Positions 38,348-50,200 of a stretch of 64,000 bases of DNA are shown here, piece after piece. Origin of the DNA: Rhodamnia argentea (lineage: Eukaryota; Streptophyta; Magnoliopsida; Myrtales; Myrtaceae). The DNA lies in assembly GCF_020921035.1 (NCBI RefSeq), contig NC_063154.1:15721861-15785860 (forward strand), read 5' to 3'. Numbering within the stretch: the stretch's first letter is position 1; each line of letters begins with the position of its first letter. A model generated the notes under the pieces. That model was given only the letters and a program-made list of their open reading frames with translations. It did not search any database and was not told the DNA's origin. Position numbers and translations under genes: made by a program.

Positions 38348-40649
38348 AAATGTGTTGCTCACTTTTCCTCATTGTAACTGAGAGAATGGTTTGATTCTAG
38401 CTGATGCCCTGGTTTCTGGTAAAAGAATTATTTGGCATGAATTGGAGGAAAATGTGCAATTATGCCGCCACAAATCATACAATATACATCGATTTCATTC
38501 TATTGAACTAGCAAAAGACTACAACACAGTTGCACGTGAAGAAAAATAAAAATAGTGAAAGAAACTTTTGAATAACTAACAAAAAGTTATCTAATTCGAA
38601 TATATAAAGTGAAAGTAATGATAGAATAAAACTACTTAAATTAAATTAAAATGAGCACTTGCAATTATCTCAATTAGTGTAGATCTCGATTTTATCCAAT
38701 TTAAATAGACAGATAAAACTGGATCTTAACAACTTGAAGGAAAAACTTGTGATTATTGATAAGTTTTTAATTCTACAAGCTAAGCATTGATATGGCTTAA
38801 AACTTACTTTCCTAAACAATTTTGTACTAACTGCGCATAATTTGTACCCACAGTAAGGTAATTTCGTCTTTGAAGACGAAAATTTTGTATAAGAAAATAC
38901 TGAAAATATATCTTCCTTTTGATCCCATCATCGCTTATATGCCTCTATTTTTGCAAAGAGAAAAATTCAAATAAGTATTTGAAGTGCTTCGTTTTTCCAA
39001 ATAAGTGTTTGAAGTGGACCTTATTTCAAATAAGATCTTGAAGTGCTCTCATTGTTTGAAAGAAGATCTAACCAAGGATATTTTCGTTATTTATTTTTTA
39101 AAAAAGAATTTTTTTTCCTTTTTTTTTCTTTTTTTCCCTCGTTCTCACCTGTGGCTGGCTATTTTTGAGATCGACCACCGGTGAAAAGGGAGTATAAAAA
39201 AGAAAGGAAAAGGCGAAAAAGGAAAAAAAGTAAAGAAATAAATAATAGCATTTCAGATCTTTATTTAACACAAGACATGTTTTGGGCCATTATTTGAGAA
39301 AAAAAAGGATATTAAGATTATTATTTTGAATTTTCCACTTTTGTTTTCCTAAGAACAACGTTGCTATTTTCAATTAATAAAGCCGGTTTCCGTCCGTTAG
39401 CATGCTAGAAAAAGAAACAATAAATAGAAGCGAATGGTGTTTTTAATTGACCGAAAAGAACTTGCATTGCAACGGCGTAACGCTCGGGGTTTTTGCCTGC
39501 ATCTCAGCCAATGGTGGAATTAGCGCCGCCATTCGCCCACCCTTCACGGCGACGGTTTTCCAGCTGCTCTTTTTCTTTGTCAAAAGTCTCTAAAACTGTT
39601 CACTACTTCTGACCGAGTCTAAAAAAAGCTTTGGAAAAGTCTAGTCTGACTTGAAAAAGACGAGGACAAGAAGAACCATCACCATCCAACGGCTCTTTCG
39701 CTTCTCCAAGGATAATCCAACGGCAATATTGCTGCTGCCCATTAGAAGAGAAGACCATGAAGACCAAAAGTGTTAGACAAGTGTCACGGGCCGGTTCTAT
39801 CTTGCGTTCCCCAACTTGAACGGACCGTGATACAAGCATGTACAAAACCCAAAGAAGCGGTGTAACAATTGCTCTTGTTGAGAAGCTTACACTATTGAAA
39901 GATCTTGTGATCGCCTATACCTTATAATTGTACAACAGTCAAGTATACAACTTTGAATAGTGTAGTTGGATTGAGATAGTGCAATCTATCGTTTTTAAAG
40001 ATTAATACATACCATTTGTAACTTGTGCGCAGTTTACTAGGGCATTCTAGCCTGTGTTGTGGCTGCTAGTTATATGGAGTGAACGAAAGTTTGGTATATA
40101 AGTTGAACCATTATATATTTGACGTGCTAATCTTTCACTTAATCTTTACTCTGCATTGCACTATATCATATGTCATTTTATCAAACATTTGATTATTTGA
40201 TCTTTTTCATGTCTCCTTTGGTTTTTCGTAGTTTTGAAACAACCTATTCACCCCCTACGGGTTGCTTTGTTAACCCCCAACGGAGCTCATGTCGATGGTA
40301 GTCCCGTGTCGCACGGTGACGGTAGTTGGCGAGCTTCAACAAAGCTGGAAGGGAGTAGTGATGGCATATTCGACCGATTGTAGCTTGCTTATGTTTGCAC
40401 TTTCATCACCTGAAGAAGGCACGACCGTCGAGGGTAGCCTCACCTTGACAACCACAAGTCGGGCGACTCACCTAGGCAGCACGAGGCCACCCTCGCGACC
40501 ATCAAGGGTGGCCTCGCCTCAACGATCACGCTCGGCTCTTGCCGGTGGCCGATCTCGGGTGATGGCTAGCCATCGGCAAAAAGGTATGAAAAAAAGCAAA
40601 GGAAGAAAGACAAAGAAAAAACATAAAAGAAAAGGGATAAGTTCACCAT
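38348..40649. other. Intergenic DNA, no gene supported
   Basis: AT-rich with short repeats of 'caaataag(t/a)..ttgaagtg' (38968-39070). 39940-40270 ends in 'cctattcaccccctacgggttgctttg', a phrase I associate with copia-type LTR remnants; no LTR pair could be shown. 40270-40640 has a GC-rich open frame without a domain. Confidence 0.4.
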
Positions 40650-40762
40650 AAGTCTTAAAAGTTATCGTGAAAGTATAATTGATTCCTAAAAGTTTAAAAA
40701 AAAAAATGCAATCAATCGCTAAAACTTATCAAGTTAGTGCAATGAAGTTCTTTCATTAACAC

Positions 40763-41379
40763 TAGGGGTGAGCGGTTCCAATTCCGTACAATTACACCTA
40801 CTATTTGAAATCTACCCGTTAGAACATGTTCCTCATTTTTTGAAACTTGAAACTTACCATGAATACCTTAGAAATCCAGGGTCTTCCCACGCTCTATCTG
40901 TATTTTTAATTTAACTATTATATTGAATCATCACCTTTAATGACCATCACTTACCGCTACAATTCATTAACCTTGACTCATATTTAGATACATGAATTAA
41001 TATGAAGCATTAAAAAAGTAAAAGTTTTAGCCACAAATATTGTCAAAAATGTAAGCTCGGACTATTGTTTTCAGAGTACACACTCATTATTGAACAACAT
41101 AGAATACGCAAGATCGCACGAAAATATATACAAAGAAAAATGCAAAAAAACTTGTTACAAGTTTCAAGTTTTACCTACTTGGAATCTAGGCCCTACCCAT
41201 CCTTAAAACCAATACAAGTTTTTCTATTTTAACTTACTGAACAGGCTCTTCAATTTTTGGAATATGGAATATATCCTACATACCTTGAAACTTGGAACCC
41301 GACGGGTTCCATCGATCCGATTCCAGGTTCTATCCTGCTGTCCGATTCTAGGTTCTATACTAAAACCATCTCGCCAATA
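40763..41379. mobile_element. Small hAT element (617 bp) inside the outer arm
   Basis: Starts TAGGGGTGAGCGGTTCC, a typical hAT terminus. On the minus strand the other end reads TATTGGCGAGATGGTTTT, a degenerate partner. Flanking octamers ATTAACAC (40755-40762) and ATGAACAC (41380-41387) differ by one base. Joining its flanks restores homology with the opposite arm of the outer element. Non-coding. Confidence 0.7.
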
Positions 41380-42733
41380 ATGAACACCGCAATTTATCTA
41401 ACGGAAAATACTGATGTGGTATTTTAAAATTAATTTCGTTACTCTACGTCGCATCTTTCTTTCCAATTCTTATTTAAATCAAATTAAAAAAAAACTAAAA
41501 AAAGACAAAATATTAGATTTAAAAAGCTAAAGCAGAAAAAAGGCAAGCGGGGGCCTTGCTGGCGAGGCTCGGCTGCTATTCGCCATCGTCGGTAGAGTTT
41601 GCCAACCTTGGGTGAGGATGGACGGCCGTTGCAGCCCAGCCCCTCACGAGTCGATTACGATTTAAAAAAATTCGAAATTGAATCGGCTCCAAACCGCCAA
41701 AAAAAAAAGAGGAAAAAGAGCCACAGCTCTTTTCCCCCCAACGGCCCACGCAATGCAACGGCCATTATACCCCCTTCCTTTTTTTTTTTTGCTTAAATTT
41801 TTTATAAATACCATTTAGCCCTTTCATTTTTTTTTTCACAATTTTTCACAATTTCTCTCAATTTATCAAATTCTCTAAATTCTCTCAATCCTGGCTCAAT
41901 TCTATCAATTTTTTGAATCGGCTTTTTGCTTAATTCTCCGACAAAAATGGCAAGTGGAAGAGAAACTAGTGATAGGGGAAAGAGCCCGATGTCGATGGGG
42001 ATGAGGGAATATGATTATCCTTAATCTCATGATCAATATGATTCTCATGAGTTTACATGTTAGGTAGACGCCGATGATAATATCAAATATATTCCTAACG
42101 TTAAGCACGTCCAAACACAAGAAAGTCTTCATCCTCCTACCGGCGTCGAAGAAACGTCGACAGTAAATGAGCAAGAACGGCATGCCCTGGAGAGTACATC
42201 CAACTTATGGTAACATTTCAACAAGGTACATGTAGGCAGAGACAAGTACAAGATAAACTGTAAATATTGTACGAAATCATACAATTTTAATAAAGGAGAT
42301 GGCTATGGAACATATTGTCGGCGTCTGATGTAAAACACATGCAATACAAGCAAGGATCGATACCAAGCAACAATAAATTTCCGAATACGTCAATCGTAAC
42401 ACTTCTCCTTTATTTCATTACAGTAATGAACTTTATAAAGAAACATTAGCTCAATATGTTGCCATTGAACATTTACTATTTACTACTGGTGAAAATTTTG
42501 ATTTGAATTTTTTCATAAACACTGCATGTACTCCGCAAGAAAAACATGTTCCAAGAACTACTCTTAAATGAGAACTTTTTAGTGTTTATAAAAAATAAAA
42601 AAGGTTTGCAAAATTTTTTTACGGATTTCAATAGACGTATGCATATAGGTAGCGATATTTGGAGTGGTCCTTGGCAAATTCCTTATTATATGGTATCACA
42701 TGTCATTGAACCAATACAAGTTTTTCTAGGCCC
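41193..42733. repeat. Large direct repeat, copy A
   Basis: Matches 43252-44785 nearly base for base: the tail of the small hAT, the outer-arm sequence, then the 5' part of the hAT transposon through its BED-finger region up to 'tatggtatcacatgtcattga'. Copy A then stops and passes into 'accaatacaagtttttctaggccctacccatccctaaaaccaatacaag'. Confidence 0.85.
41949..42710 (+). pseudogene. hAT transposase pseudogene, N-terminal part (copy A)
   Basis: From the reading starting MASGRETSDRGKSPMSMG-like at 41949. The BED finger (42230-42340) keeps CKYCTKSYNFN and the paired His region. Frame breaks occur (tag at 42060, tga at 42329). It ends at the point matching 44785. Confidence 0.7.
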
Positions 42734-42764
42734 TACCCATCCCTAAAACCAATACAAGCAGTAT

Positions 42765-42990
42765 ATCTCTTCAACTCTTGGATGTAGTCTTCCTCTAGCT
42801 ACAAATTCATGAACTTCCCCATCAACTTCAATCATACTAGCTCCTGGTTCTTTCTCTATCTTCCTCGTCTTCATAGAAAACCTTGGTTCCAGTGCTTCTT
42901 CATACTAATTTGAGCCAGCTAGAACATTGGACATGAGTACATAAGCACGGCTCTCGCTGGAGTCCAGCTCGATCAAGAGAGAAAGGGCCA
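42765..42990 (-). pseudogene. Captured pentatricopeptide-repeat (PPR) protein fragment, E-motif region
   Basis: On the minus strand one frame reads ELDSSESRAYVLMSNVLAGS, a stop, then MKTRKIEKEPGASMIEVDGE followed by VHEFVARGRLHP and RVEEIY. This is the C-terminal E region of plant PLS-class PPR proteins (canonical 'YVLLSNIYA...KEPGCSWIEV...HEF..GD.SHP...EIY'). No PPR repeats or DYW domain are present. It lies between the two hAT copies, in opposite orientation to the transposase. Confidence 0.85.
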
Positions 42991-43043
42991 AAAAAAAAAA
43001 AAGATAGGAAGAAAAGGGTGGGATGTGGAAAAAGGCAGCAGGA

Positions 43044-43093
<50 letters not shown>
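43044..43093. repeat. (GA)n microsatellite
   Basis: About 24 GA repeats in the insert between hAT copies; a (CCA)n run follows at 43165-43215. Both lie in the non-hAT insert beside the PPR fragment. Confidence 0.85.
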
Positions 43094-43095
<2 letters not shown>

Positions 43096-43251
43096 CGGCA
43101 GCCCATTGGCGAATGGTGGTGGTGCCATGGACGGACAGAGTGGGTGACACGCCCACGTGACCGGCCCACCACCTCCACCTCCACCACCACCACCACCACC
43201 ACCGCCACCACCACGTCGCTTCATCCCTCGCTTCATATCAACGCTAACCGC

Positions 43252-44785
43252 CCATCCCTAAAACCAATACAAGTTTTTCTATTTTAACTTACTGAACAGG
43301 CTCTTCAATTTTTGGAATATGGAATATATCCTACATACCTTGGAACTTGGAACCGGACAGGTTCCATCGGTTCGATTCTAGGTTCTATCCTGCTGTCCGG
43401 TTCTAGGTTCTATCCTAAAACCATCTCGCCAATAGTGAACATCGCAATTTATCTAACGGAAAATGCCGACGTGGTATTTTAAAATTAATTTTGTTACTCT
43501 ACGTGGCATCTTTCTTTTCAATTCTTATTTAAATCAAATTAAAAAAAAACTAAATAAAAAAAAAATATTAGATTTAAAAAGCTAAAGCAGAAAAAAGGCA
43601 AGGCGGGGCCTTCCGGGAGAGGCGAGGCCGCTATTCGGCATTTTCGGTAGAGTTTGCCGACCTTGGGTGAGGATGGACGGCCCTTGCAACCCGGCCCCTC
43701 ACGAGTCGGTTACGGTTTAAAAAAATTCGAAATCGAGTCGGCTCCAAATGGCAAAAAAAAAAAAAAAAGGGAAAAGAGCCATGGCTCTTTTCCCTCCAAC
43801 GACCCAAGCAATGCAACGGCCATTATACCCCCTCCCCCTTTTTTTTTTGCTTAAATTTTTTCTAAATACCATTCACCCCTTTCATTTTTTTCTCACAATT
43901 TTTCACAATTTCTCTCAATTTATCAAATTATCTGAATTCTCAATTCTTTGAATTCTCTCAATCCCGACTCAATTCTATCAATTTTCTGAATCGGCTTTTC
44001 GCTCAATTTTTCGACAAAAAAGGCAAGTAGAAGAGAAGTTGGTGATAGGGGAAAGAGCCCGATGTCGATAGGGATGGAGGAATTTGATTATTCTCAATCT
44101 CATGATCAATATGATTATCATGAGTTTACATGTTGGGTAGACGCCGATAATAATATTAACTATATTACTAATGTTAAGCATGTCCAAACGCAAGAAATTC
44201 TTCATCCTCCCGCTGGCATCGAAGAAACGTTGACAGCAAAGGAGCAGAAACGGCAGGCCCTGGAGAGTACATCCAACTTATGGTAACACTTCGACAAGAT
44301 ACATGTAGGTGGAGATAAATACAAGATAACCTGTAAATATTGTACGAAATCATACAATTTTAATAAAAGAGATGGCTATGGAACATACCGTCGGCATCTG
44401 ATGTAAAAACATACAACACAAGCGAGGATCGATACCAAGCAACAATAAATTTCCGAATACGTCAATCGTAACACTTCTCCTTTATTTCATTACAGTGATG
44501 AACTTTATAAAAAAAATATTAGCTCAATATATTGCCATTGAACATTTCCTATTTACTACCGGTGAAAATTTTGGTTTGAATTTTTTCATAAACACCGCAT
44601 GTATTCCGCAAGAAAAACCTGTTCCGAGAACTACTCTTAAAAAACTTTTTAGTGTTTATAAAAAATAAAAAAAAGTTTGTAAATTTTTTTTATGGATTTT
44701 AATAGACGTATGCATATAGGTAGCGACATTTGGAGTGATCCTTGGCAAATTCATTCTTATATGGTATCACATGTCATTGAATAGT
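43252..44785. repeat. Large direct repeat, copy B
   Basis: Starts 'cccatccctaaaaccaatac', the same sequence that borders copy A on both sides. Unlike copy A it continues into the 3' half of the hAT transposase. Confidence 0.85.
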
Positions 44786-46490
44786 TGACGATTGAAACAT
44801 TAAAAAAAGAGTACTTGCATTTTCGAGTATTTGATGAAAGACATACCGCCAATAATATTTATAGAATAATTAGGCAAATTTTATAAGAATATAATTTGAT
44901 TAATAAAGTTTTTTCAGTTGATTTTGATAATATTACGTCAAATACCGCTTCCATTCCCAAGTTAGAAAATATTTGTAAACCCTCTTTTGGAGGATAATTT
45001 TTTCACATTAGATGTACTTGCCATGTTTTAAATTTATGTGTATAAGATGATTTACGAACTCTTAAAGCTTTTCTCACCCCAATAAATAGAGTAGTTAAAT
45101 TTTTATGGAGTCATCCCCAAGTTATAAAAGAATAGGGTAGATTTTGTAAATCATAGGGACAAAAATAAAAAAGATTTCCAAAAGATGTTCCAACTTATTG
45201 GAATTCTAACTACGAGTTGTTTTATTAATCTTTTGCTTTTAAAGATTTCTTATGTGCATTTATTTCGAACAATGTTTTCAAAATTAGTTTACTCTCGCAA
45301 GATTGGGTTGTTTGCAAAAAAAAATTTAGATTTTTTGAAAATTTTTAATGATACAACTTATACTTTATCTGGTATTTATTATCCTACTACACATTTATTT
45401 TTAATAGAGTGTGTTAACATTGCTGGTTTTTTTTTGTGAATATGAACAAGATGCTCATTTAGCTCCGACTATTATAACAATGAAAGCAAAATAACTGCAT
45501 TATTATGCCTGCATTTCTATTATTTATTTGGTTGCTATTGTTTGCGATCAATTTCTAAATTGGATGGTTTGTATGATTATCTAAAGGATTATTATTACAT
45601 TGCTTATATTTGAATGAAACGATGATATTAAAACTCTACAAGTAGAGATTAAAGATACTATAGTAGGATTATATAATGAATTTTGTACTAGATATGGTTT
45701 ATGTGATAGTAGATCTTTTCAATCTAGTGTCTCACAAAGGGAGAAGAGTGGTAAACTTAATAGATGGTACAATCTGCTCATTAGTAGGTAAAAAAGACAA
45801 AAGGGAGCAACAAGTAATATCTTTGAATTAGAAAACTATTTAACCATTGCTTTTGAGTTCCGTGATTCCAAACATAGCACAGATTTCAAAATTCTAAAGT
45901 GGTGGAAAACTCATTTAACATAATTTTCAATCCTCACTCTCATAGCAAGACAGATGTTAGCATTCCCTTCTTTAATAGTTGCAGTTGAACAAACATTTAG
46001 CACTGGAGATTAATTTTGGACGACCGCCGTTCAAGATTAAATCCAGATGTTATGGAAGCTCACGAGACGACGAATTCTTCAATAATGATAGTGGAGATAC
46101 CACCACCACGGGTACTACAACGGATAGTGACGATTGATGATAAGGTAAGTTGGGGTTATCAAAGGTAAAAGAACTACATGGACTTTGATTCTTCTACTCT
46201 TAAGAAGATATGTAGACTCTTAATAATAATTCATGAAGTTCAAGCCCCTTCCCTTTCTTTTTTTTTTTTTCCCTCAAATTTGATTACAATGTACAATTTC
46301 ACTATAATTTATAATTGATAATTTATTATTTTAAATTAAATTTAAAATTCAAAAAATGAACCGGCCCTTGAATCTCGAACCGATACGCCCCTTTAAGGGT
46401 CGGTTTCCGTTCAAGCACGGCCATGAACTGGAACCGTCGGTTCATGAACTGGAACTAGTGATTCACGGTTCGTGGCCATGTATAGTCGCC
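43740..46490 (+). pseudogene. hAT transposase pseudogene, fuller copy (copy B)
   Basis: The same family as 452-6293. The BED finger at 44280-44410 reads CKYCTKSYNFNKRDGYGTYR then RHL. The central region (44785-45480) carries 'ANNIYRIIRQI', 'TCHVLNLCV' and 'LSGIYYPTTHLFLIECVN', matching the first copy. The dimerisation domain remnant (45950-46090) has 'AFPSLIVAVEQTFST'. Stops at 44283, 44406, 44783 and later, and frameshifts, make it inactive. The 3' end carries GAACCGG-type terminal sequence finishing GTGGCCATGTATA near 46487. Confidence 0.8.
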
Positions 46491-46830
46491 GGGCCTTTGC
46501 TTGGCGAGTCGTCGTCGGCCCTAGGGGAGGGCTGGTGTCACCTAGGACTGTTGAGGGCCAATCGCCCCTCCGGCGATGGGTGGTGGCATTTTATGTTTTA
46601 CTATTTTATTCTCAATTTTTTTTTTATTTTGCTTTTAAAATTTAATTTGATTTAAATAAGAATTGAGAATAAAAATAATAAAAATGCCACATAGTATTGA
46701 GGAATTAATTTAAAAATGTCACATCAGTATTTTTCGTTAAATAAATTAATGGTATCAACGAAAGGATTCGATTACACCAATTTAACAAGTTTTATGACTT
46801 GATTGCACTTTTTAAAAAATATGATCGATA

Positions 46831-47225
46831 AAAATGCCCCTGGTCAGGCATGTCTTTAAAATAAAGAGGGCGCTTTGTGTTTATTAAAATAAAATATACT
46901 TTATATCTTTATTTAAAAAATAATTTTTTTTAGGTTCTTATTTGGAATTTTTCTTAAAAACAGAGGAAAGAAAGAAAATAGAGAAAATAAAGAAGGAGTA
47001 CGAGAAGAGGAAAAGGGGCCACCGGCTACCGGCCGACCACTGTCTCTTTCCCCTTCCTCTTCTTCGTCTCTGCAACTGCCATTGACAAAACCTCATCCTC
47101 TCTCTCTCTCTAAACCCCTTTTCTTCTCAAATTCATGAATTCAACTGGCGGGCCTCGAGAGCATGGTAAGTAGCTTCCTCACTCTCCCTGCGAAGCGTCG
47201 CCCTACGTACCAAGCCTCAGCATCG
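46831..47225 (+). promoter_or_regulatory. Promoter and 5' leader region of the KH gene
   Basis: AT-rich to about 46990, then a pyrimidine-rich leader ('ctctttccccttcctcttcttcgtctctg', (TC)n at 47098-47110). An upstream ATG at 47163 is in frame but is followed at once by GTAAGT, a perfect splice-donor match, so part of 47166-47225 could be a leader intron (a cag lies at 47217-47219). No clear TATA box. Confidence 0.4.
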
Positions 47226-50200
47226 ATGTCCGACCCCAGCCATAGCCTCCTCGCCGCCGCCAACGGCCCCTCCAAGCGCTCCAGGGCCCCTCCTCCGCCC
47301 CTCTCCGTCCCTCCCGGCCACGCCGCGTTCCGCCTCCTCTGCCACGCGTCCCGCATCGGCGGGGTCATCGGCAAGTCCGGCGCCACCATCAAGCATCTCC
47401 AGCAGTTGACCGGCGCGAAGATTCGGGTCGAGGACGCGCCCCAGGAATCGCCCGACCGGGTCATCACGGTGATTGCCTCGAGCGCGGTTTCGACCACAAT
47501 CTCGGTCTCGCTCAACGGCGGCGGCGGCGGAGGCGGCAGTCGTGATGAGAGCCCGGGGGCGAGTGATGGTGATGGCGATGTTGAGGACGAGGTGGAGGTG
47601 TCCAAAGCGCAGGAGGCGCTGGTTAGGGTTTTTGAGAGGATCTTGGAAGTCGCAGCGGAGAGCAACGGAGTTGAAGTGGGAGTCGGGGTGGTTTCTTGCA
47701 GGGTTTTGGCGGGGAAGAGCCAGGCCGGGTCTGTGATTGGTAAAGGAGGGAAGACTGTGGAGAAGATAAGGAACGACAGTGGTTGCAAGATTAGGGTTTT
47801 GACTGAGCAGCTGCCTGCGTGTGCTGCTGCTGGCGAAGAAATGATAGAGGTAAGGTAGTGCTTGCAATGTTCAAGGTAGAGTTATGCCCCGTTTGGATAA
47901 TTTGAGAGTCTTAGTGTTGCCGCGTGGTGTCATTTGCTCTTTTGGAAAAAAGAAAGTCTGCATCTTGAATCAGCATGAAATATCTGGTGTGAATATCGAG
48001 GTGAGGCCCTGTTGGGCTTTCTTCTGGACCTCTGGAAGATTGTTACTGTAAGTGACATGGCTTAACTAGGATTCTTGCTGTGGCGTTACGTGAATGATGG
48101 AATGCAAGAGCAATGCCCAGGTTCTAAGAAATTTCAATGGTTGATAAGATGGAGATGACTGAAATATGCTTTTAAAATGTGATTTGGTTTTCTTGACTGA
48201 TAAAATTGACTGTTATTCATAAATGAATATAATACCTTACGAGAAGGGCAATAGGGTGGTCTATAGTCGCAAAAAGATTTGTTACATGAGGAATACATGT
48301 AGCTCATCTGCTAGTTTTATTCAGAGTTTCAACCTTGTCTTGTAATGATGGCATTCTCATTTGCTTGTGTCACTAGAATATGGAAAGCCGTTTTATAAGT
48401 GGAGTTAGTTGAGCCCAAGGATGCCATAGGAAAAAGATCGATGTTTCTCCTCTTTAAATTATTATTGTGGCGTTGCTATTTGTGTAAGTGTCCACTCATG
48501 TGGCAGATCGAAGGGGAGGTTCATGGAGTAAAGAAGGCACTTGTTGCGGTATCTGGCCGCCTTCAAGAATGTCCACCAGCTGATAAGATACCTGACAGGT
48601 CTCGGATAACTGGTGGCAGAACTCTTGATTCTTTGTCCCTCCAGACTTTGCCTGACTTTCATGTAGATCTTCCTCAGCGGAACCCAGTGTTGCCCGCAAT
48701 GCCAAGTGGAGCAGTTAGTTATGGTGCAGGAGTTCATCCTGGAGTAAAGAAGGCACTTGTTGCGGTATCTGGCCGCCTTCAAGAATGTCCACCAGCTGAT
48801 AAGATACCTGACAGGTCTCGGATAACTGGTGGCAGAACTCTTGATTCTTTGTCCCTCCAGACTTTGCCTGACTTTCATGTAGATCTTCCTCAGCGGAACC
48901 CAGTGTTGCCCGCAATGCCAAGTGGAGCAGTTAGTTATGGTGCAGGAGTTCATCCTTTGGCTGTTGAAGTAAACAGGGCCCCTACTATTGAAGCGAAAGC
49001 ACTTCAGCAAGAAGTTAGCTACAGGATTCTTTGTTCCAATGACAGGGTTGGGGGTGTCATTGGAAGGGGGGGCTCCATTGTTAAGGCTCTTGAGAATGAA
49101 TCAGGTGCTTCAATAAGTGTTGGACCTACTGTAGCTGAATGTGATGAGCGACTAATAACTATTACGGCTTTTGAGGTGTGTTAGTAGGTTTCTTTGACTA
49201 ATTTACATCCAGCCTTTGGTGGATTGTGATGTATATGATGTTGGCTTTGAAATACAATGCAGAACCCCGAATCACGCTACTCACCTGCACAAAAGGCTGT
49301 TGTTCTTGTTTTCACGAGGTCAATTGAAGCTGGCTCTGAAAAGGTTCTGGATTCTGGGTCAAGTAAGGGTTCTCCCGTTACTGCTCGTCTTGCAGTCCCG
49401 TCGAACCTTGTTGGTTGCTTGTTGGGAAAAGGAGGCTCTATAGTTTCAGAAACTCGGAGGGTAACAGGGGCTAATATTTGGATAATGGTGGGTGACCAGG
49501 TCCCTAAGTGTGCATCAGAGGATGATGAAGTGGTACAGGTGTGATACCATGGCTTAATTCTTGCAAAAAAATATATTTGAGTATATGAACAATTTGAATA
49601 TTCAAATCAACATGGGGTTAATATTGTATGCTGCAGTTTGAATATGATGCCAAAGGCCTAAACTATAGTGGTGCAACTGGTAAAGAGTTGATTAATCTTT
49701 TTGTGAGATTGCTTGTATGTCTTTGCAAGAAGGCAAGCTTTATCCACATGTAAGAATCGACTATTTTGATTTTCAAGTTTTTTCATGGATGCTCGAAATG
49801 ACCTGAGTTTCAAGGTTTTCCATGGTTAACTCAATTATGTCAACATGTTGTGATTCATTTTGGTCATGTGCAAGAAATGTGGCCTATGTTCTATGCAAGA
49901 TGAAGCACAATATATTGGAGCTATAAGTTTGTACGTTTTTTGACCAAAAATAAAAGTTTGTGCGCTTTGAAGCCTGTATGCAAATTCTGTTGCTAGCCAC
50001 TGTCTTATTTTCTAAAGGAGTTGGGAATGGGGCTACTGCAAGGATGGGCTTCCTTCACCGTTGCGCTTGTGGGGTCTTGATTGGGTGGCTGTACCTGAAT
50101 AATTGAGATGATCGACATGCATGAATAAGTAAACTAGTTCAGTTGACATTGCTAAAAAAAAGTATATTGATCCTTGGAGGACATGTAGTGGGAGGCTTTG

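Larger units (their letters stand above)
40650..46830. mobile_element. Foldback/MITE-like outer element invaded by hAT elements
   Basis: The outer arms are inverted relatives. The left arm ('aaaacttatcaagttagtgcaat', then 'atctaacggaaaatactgatgtgg', then 'caattcttatttaaatcaaatt') corresponds on the minus strand to the right arm (46560-46830: 'aaaacttgttaaattggtgtaat', 'atttaacgaaaaatactgatgtg', 'caattcttatttaaatcaaatt'). The left arm is interrupted at 40763-41379 by a small hAT element, and the middle is filled by hAT transposon DNA. The outermost bases are not sharp. Confidence 0.6.

Noticed and set aside
39603..40640. Frames at 39603-39845 and 40289-40651 as possible genes
   Set aside because: No domain; the second is GC-rich repeat phrase sequence resembling MITE centres.
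43000..43220. (GA)n with (CCA)n as a CRISPR-like or regulatory array
   Set aside because: Simple microsatellites without spacer structure in a eukaryotic genome.
47141..47867. Two long minus-strand frames over KH exon 1
   Set aside because: Antisense shadows of the GC-rich first KH exon.
48462..49010. 182-codon minus-strand frame with an internal repeat
   Set aside because: Antisense shadow of KH exon 2; its repeat is only the 216-bp duplication seen from the other strand.
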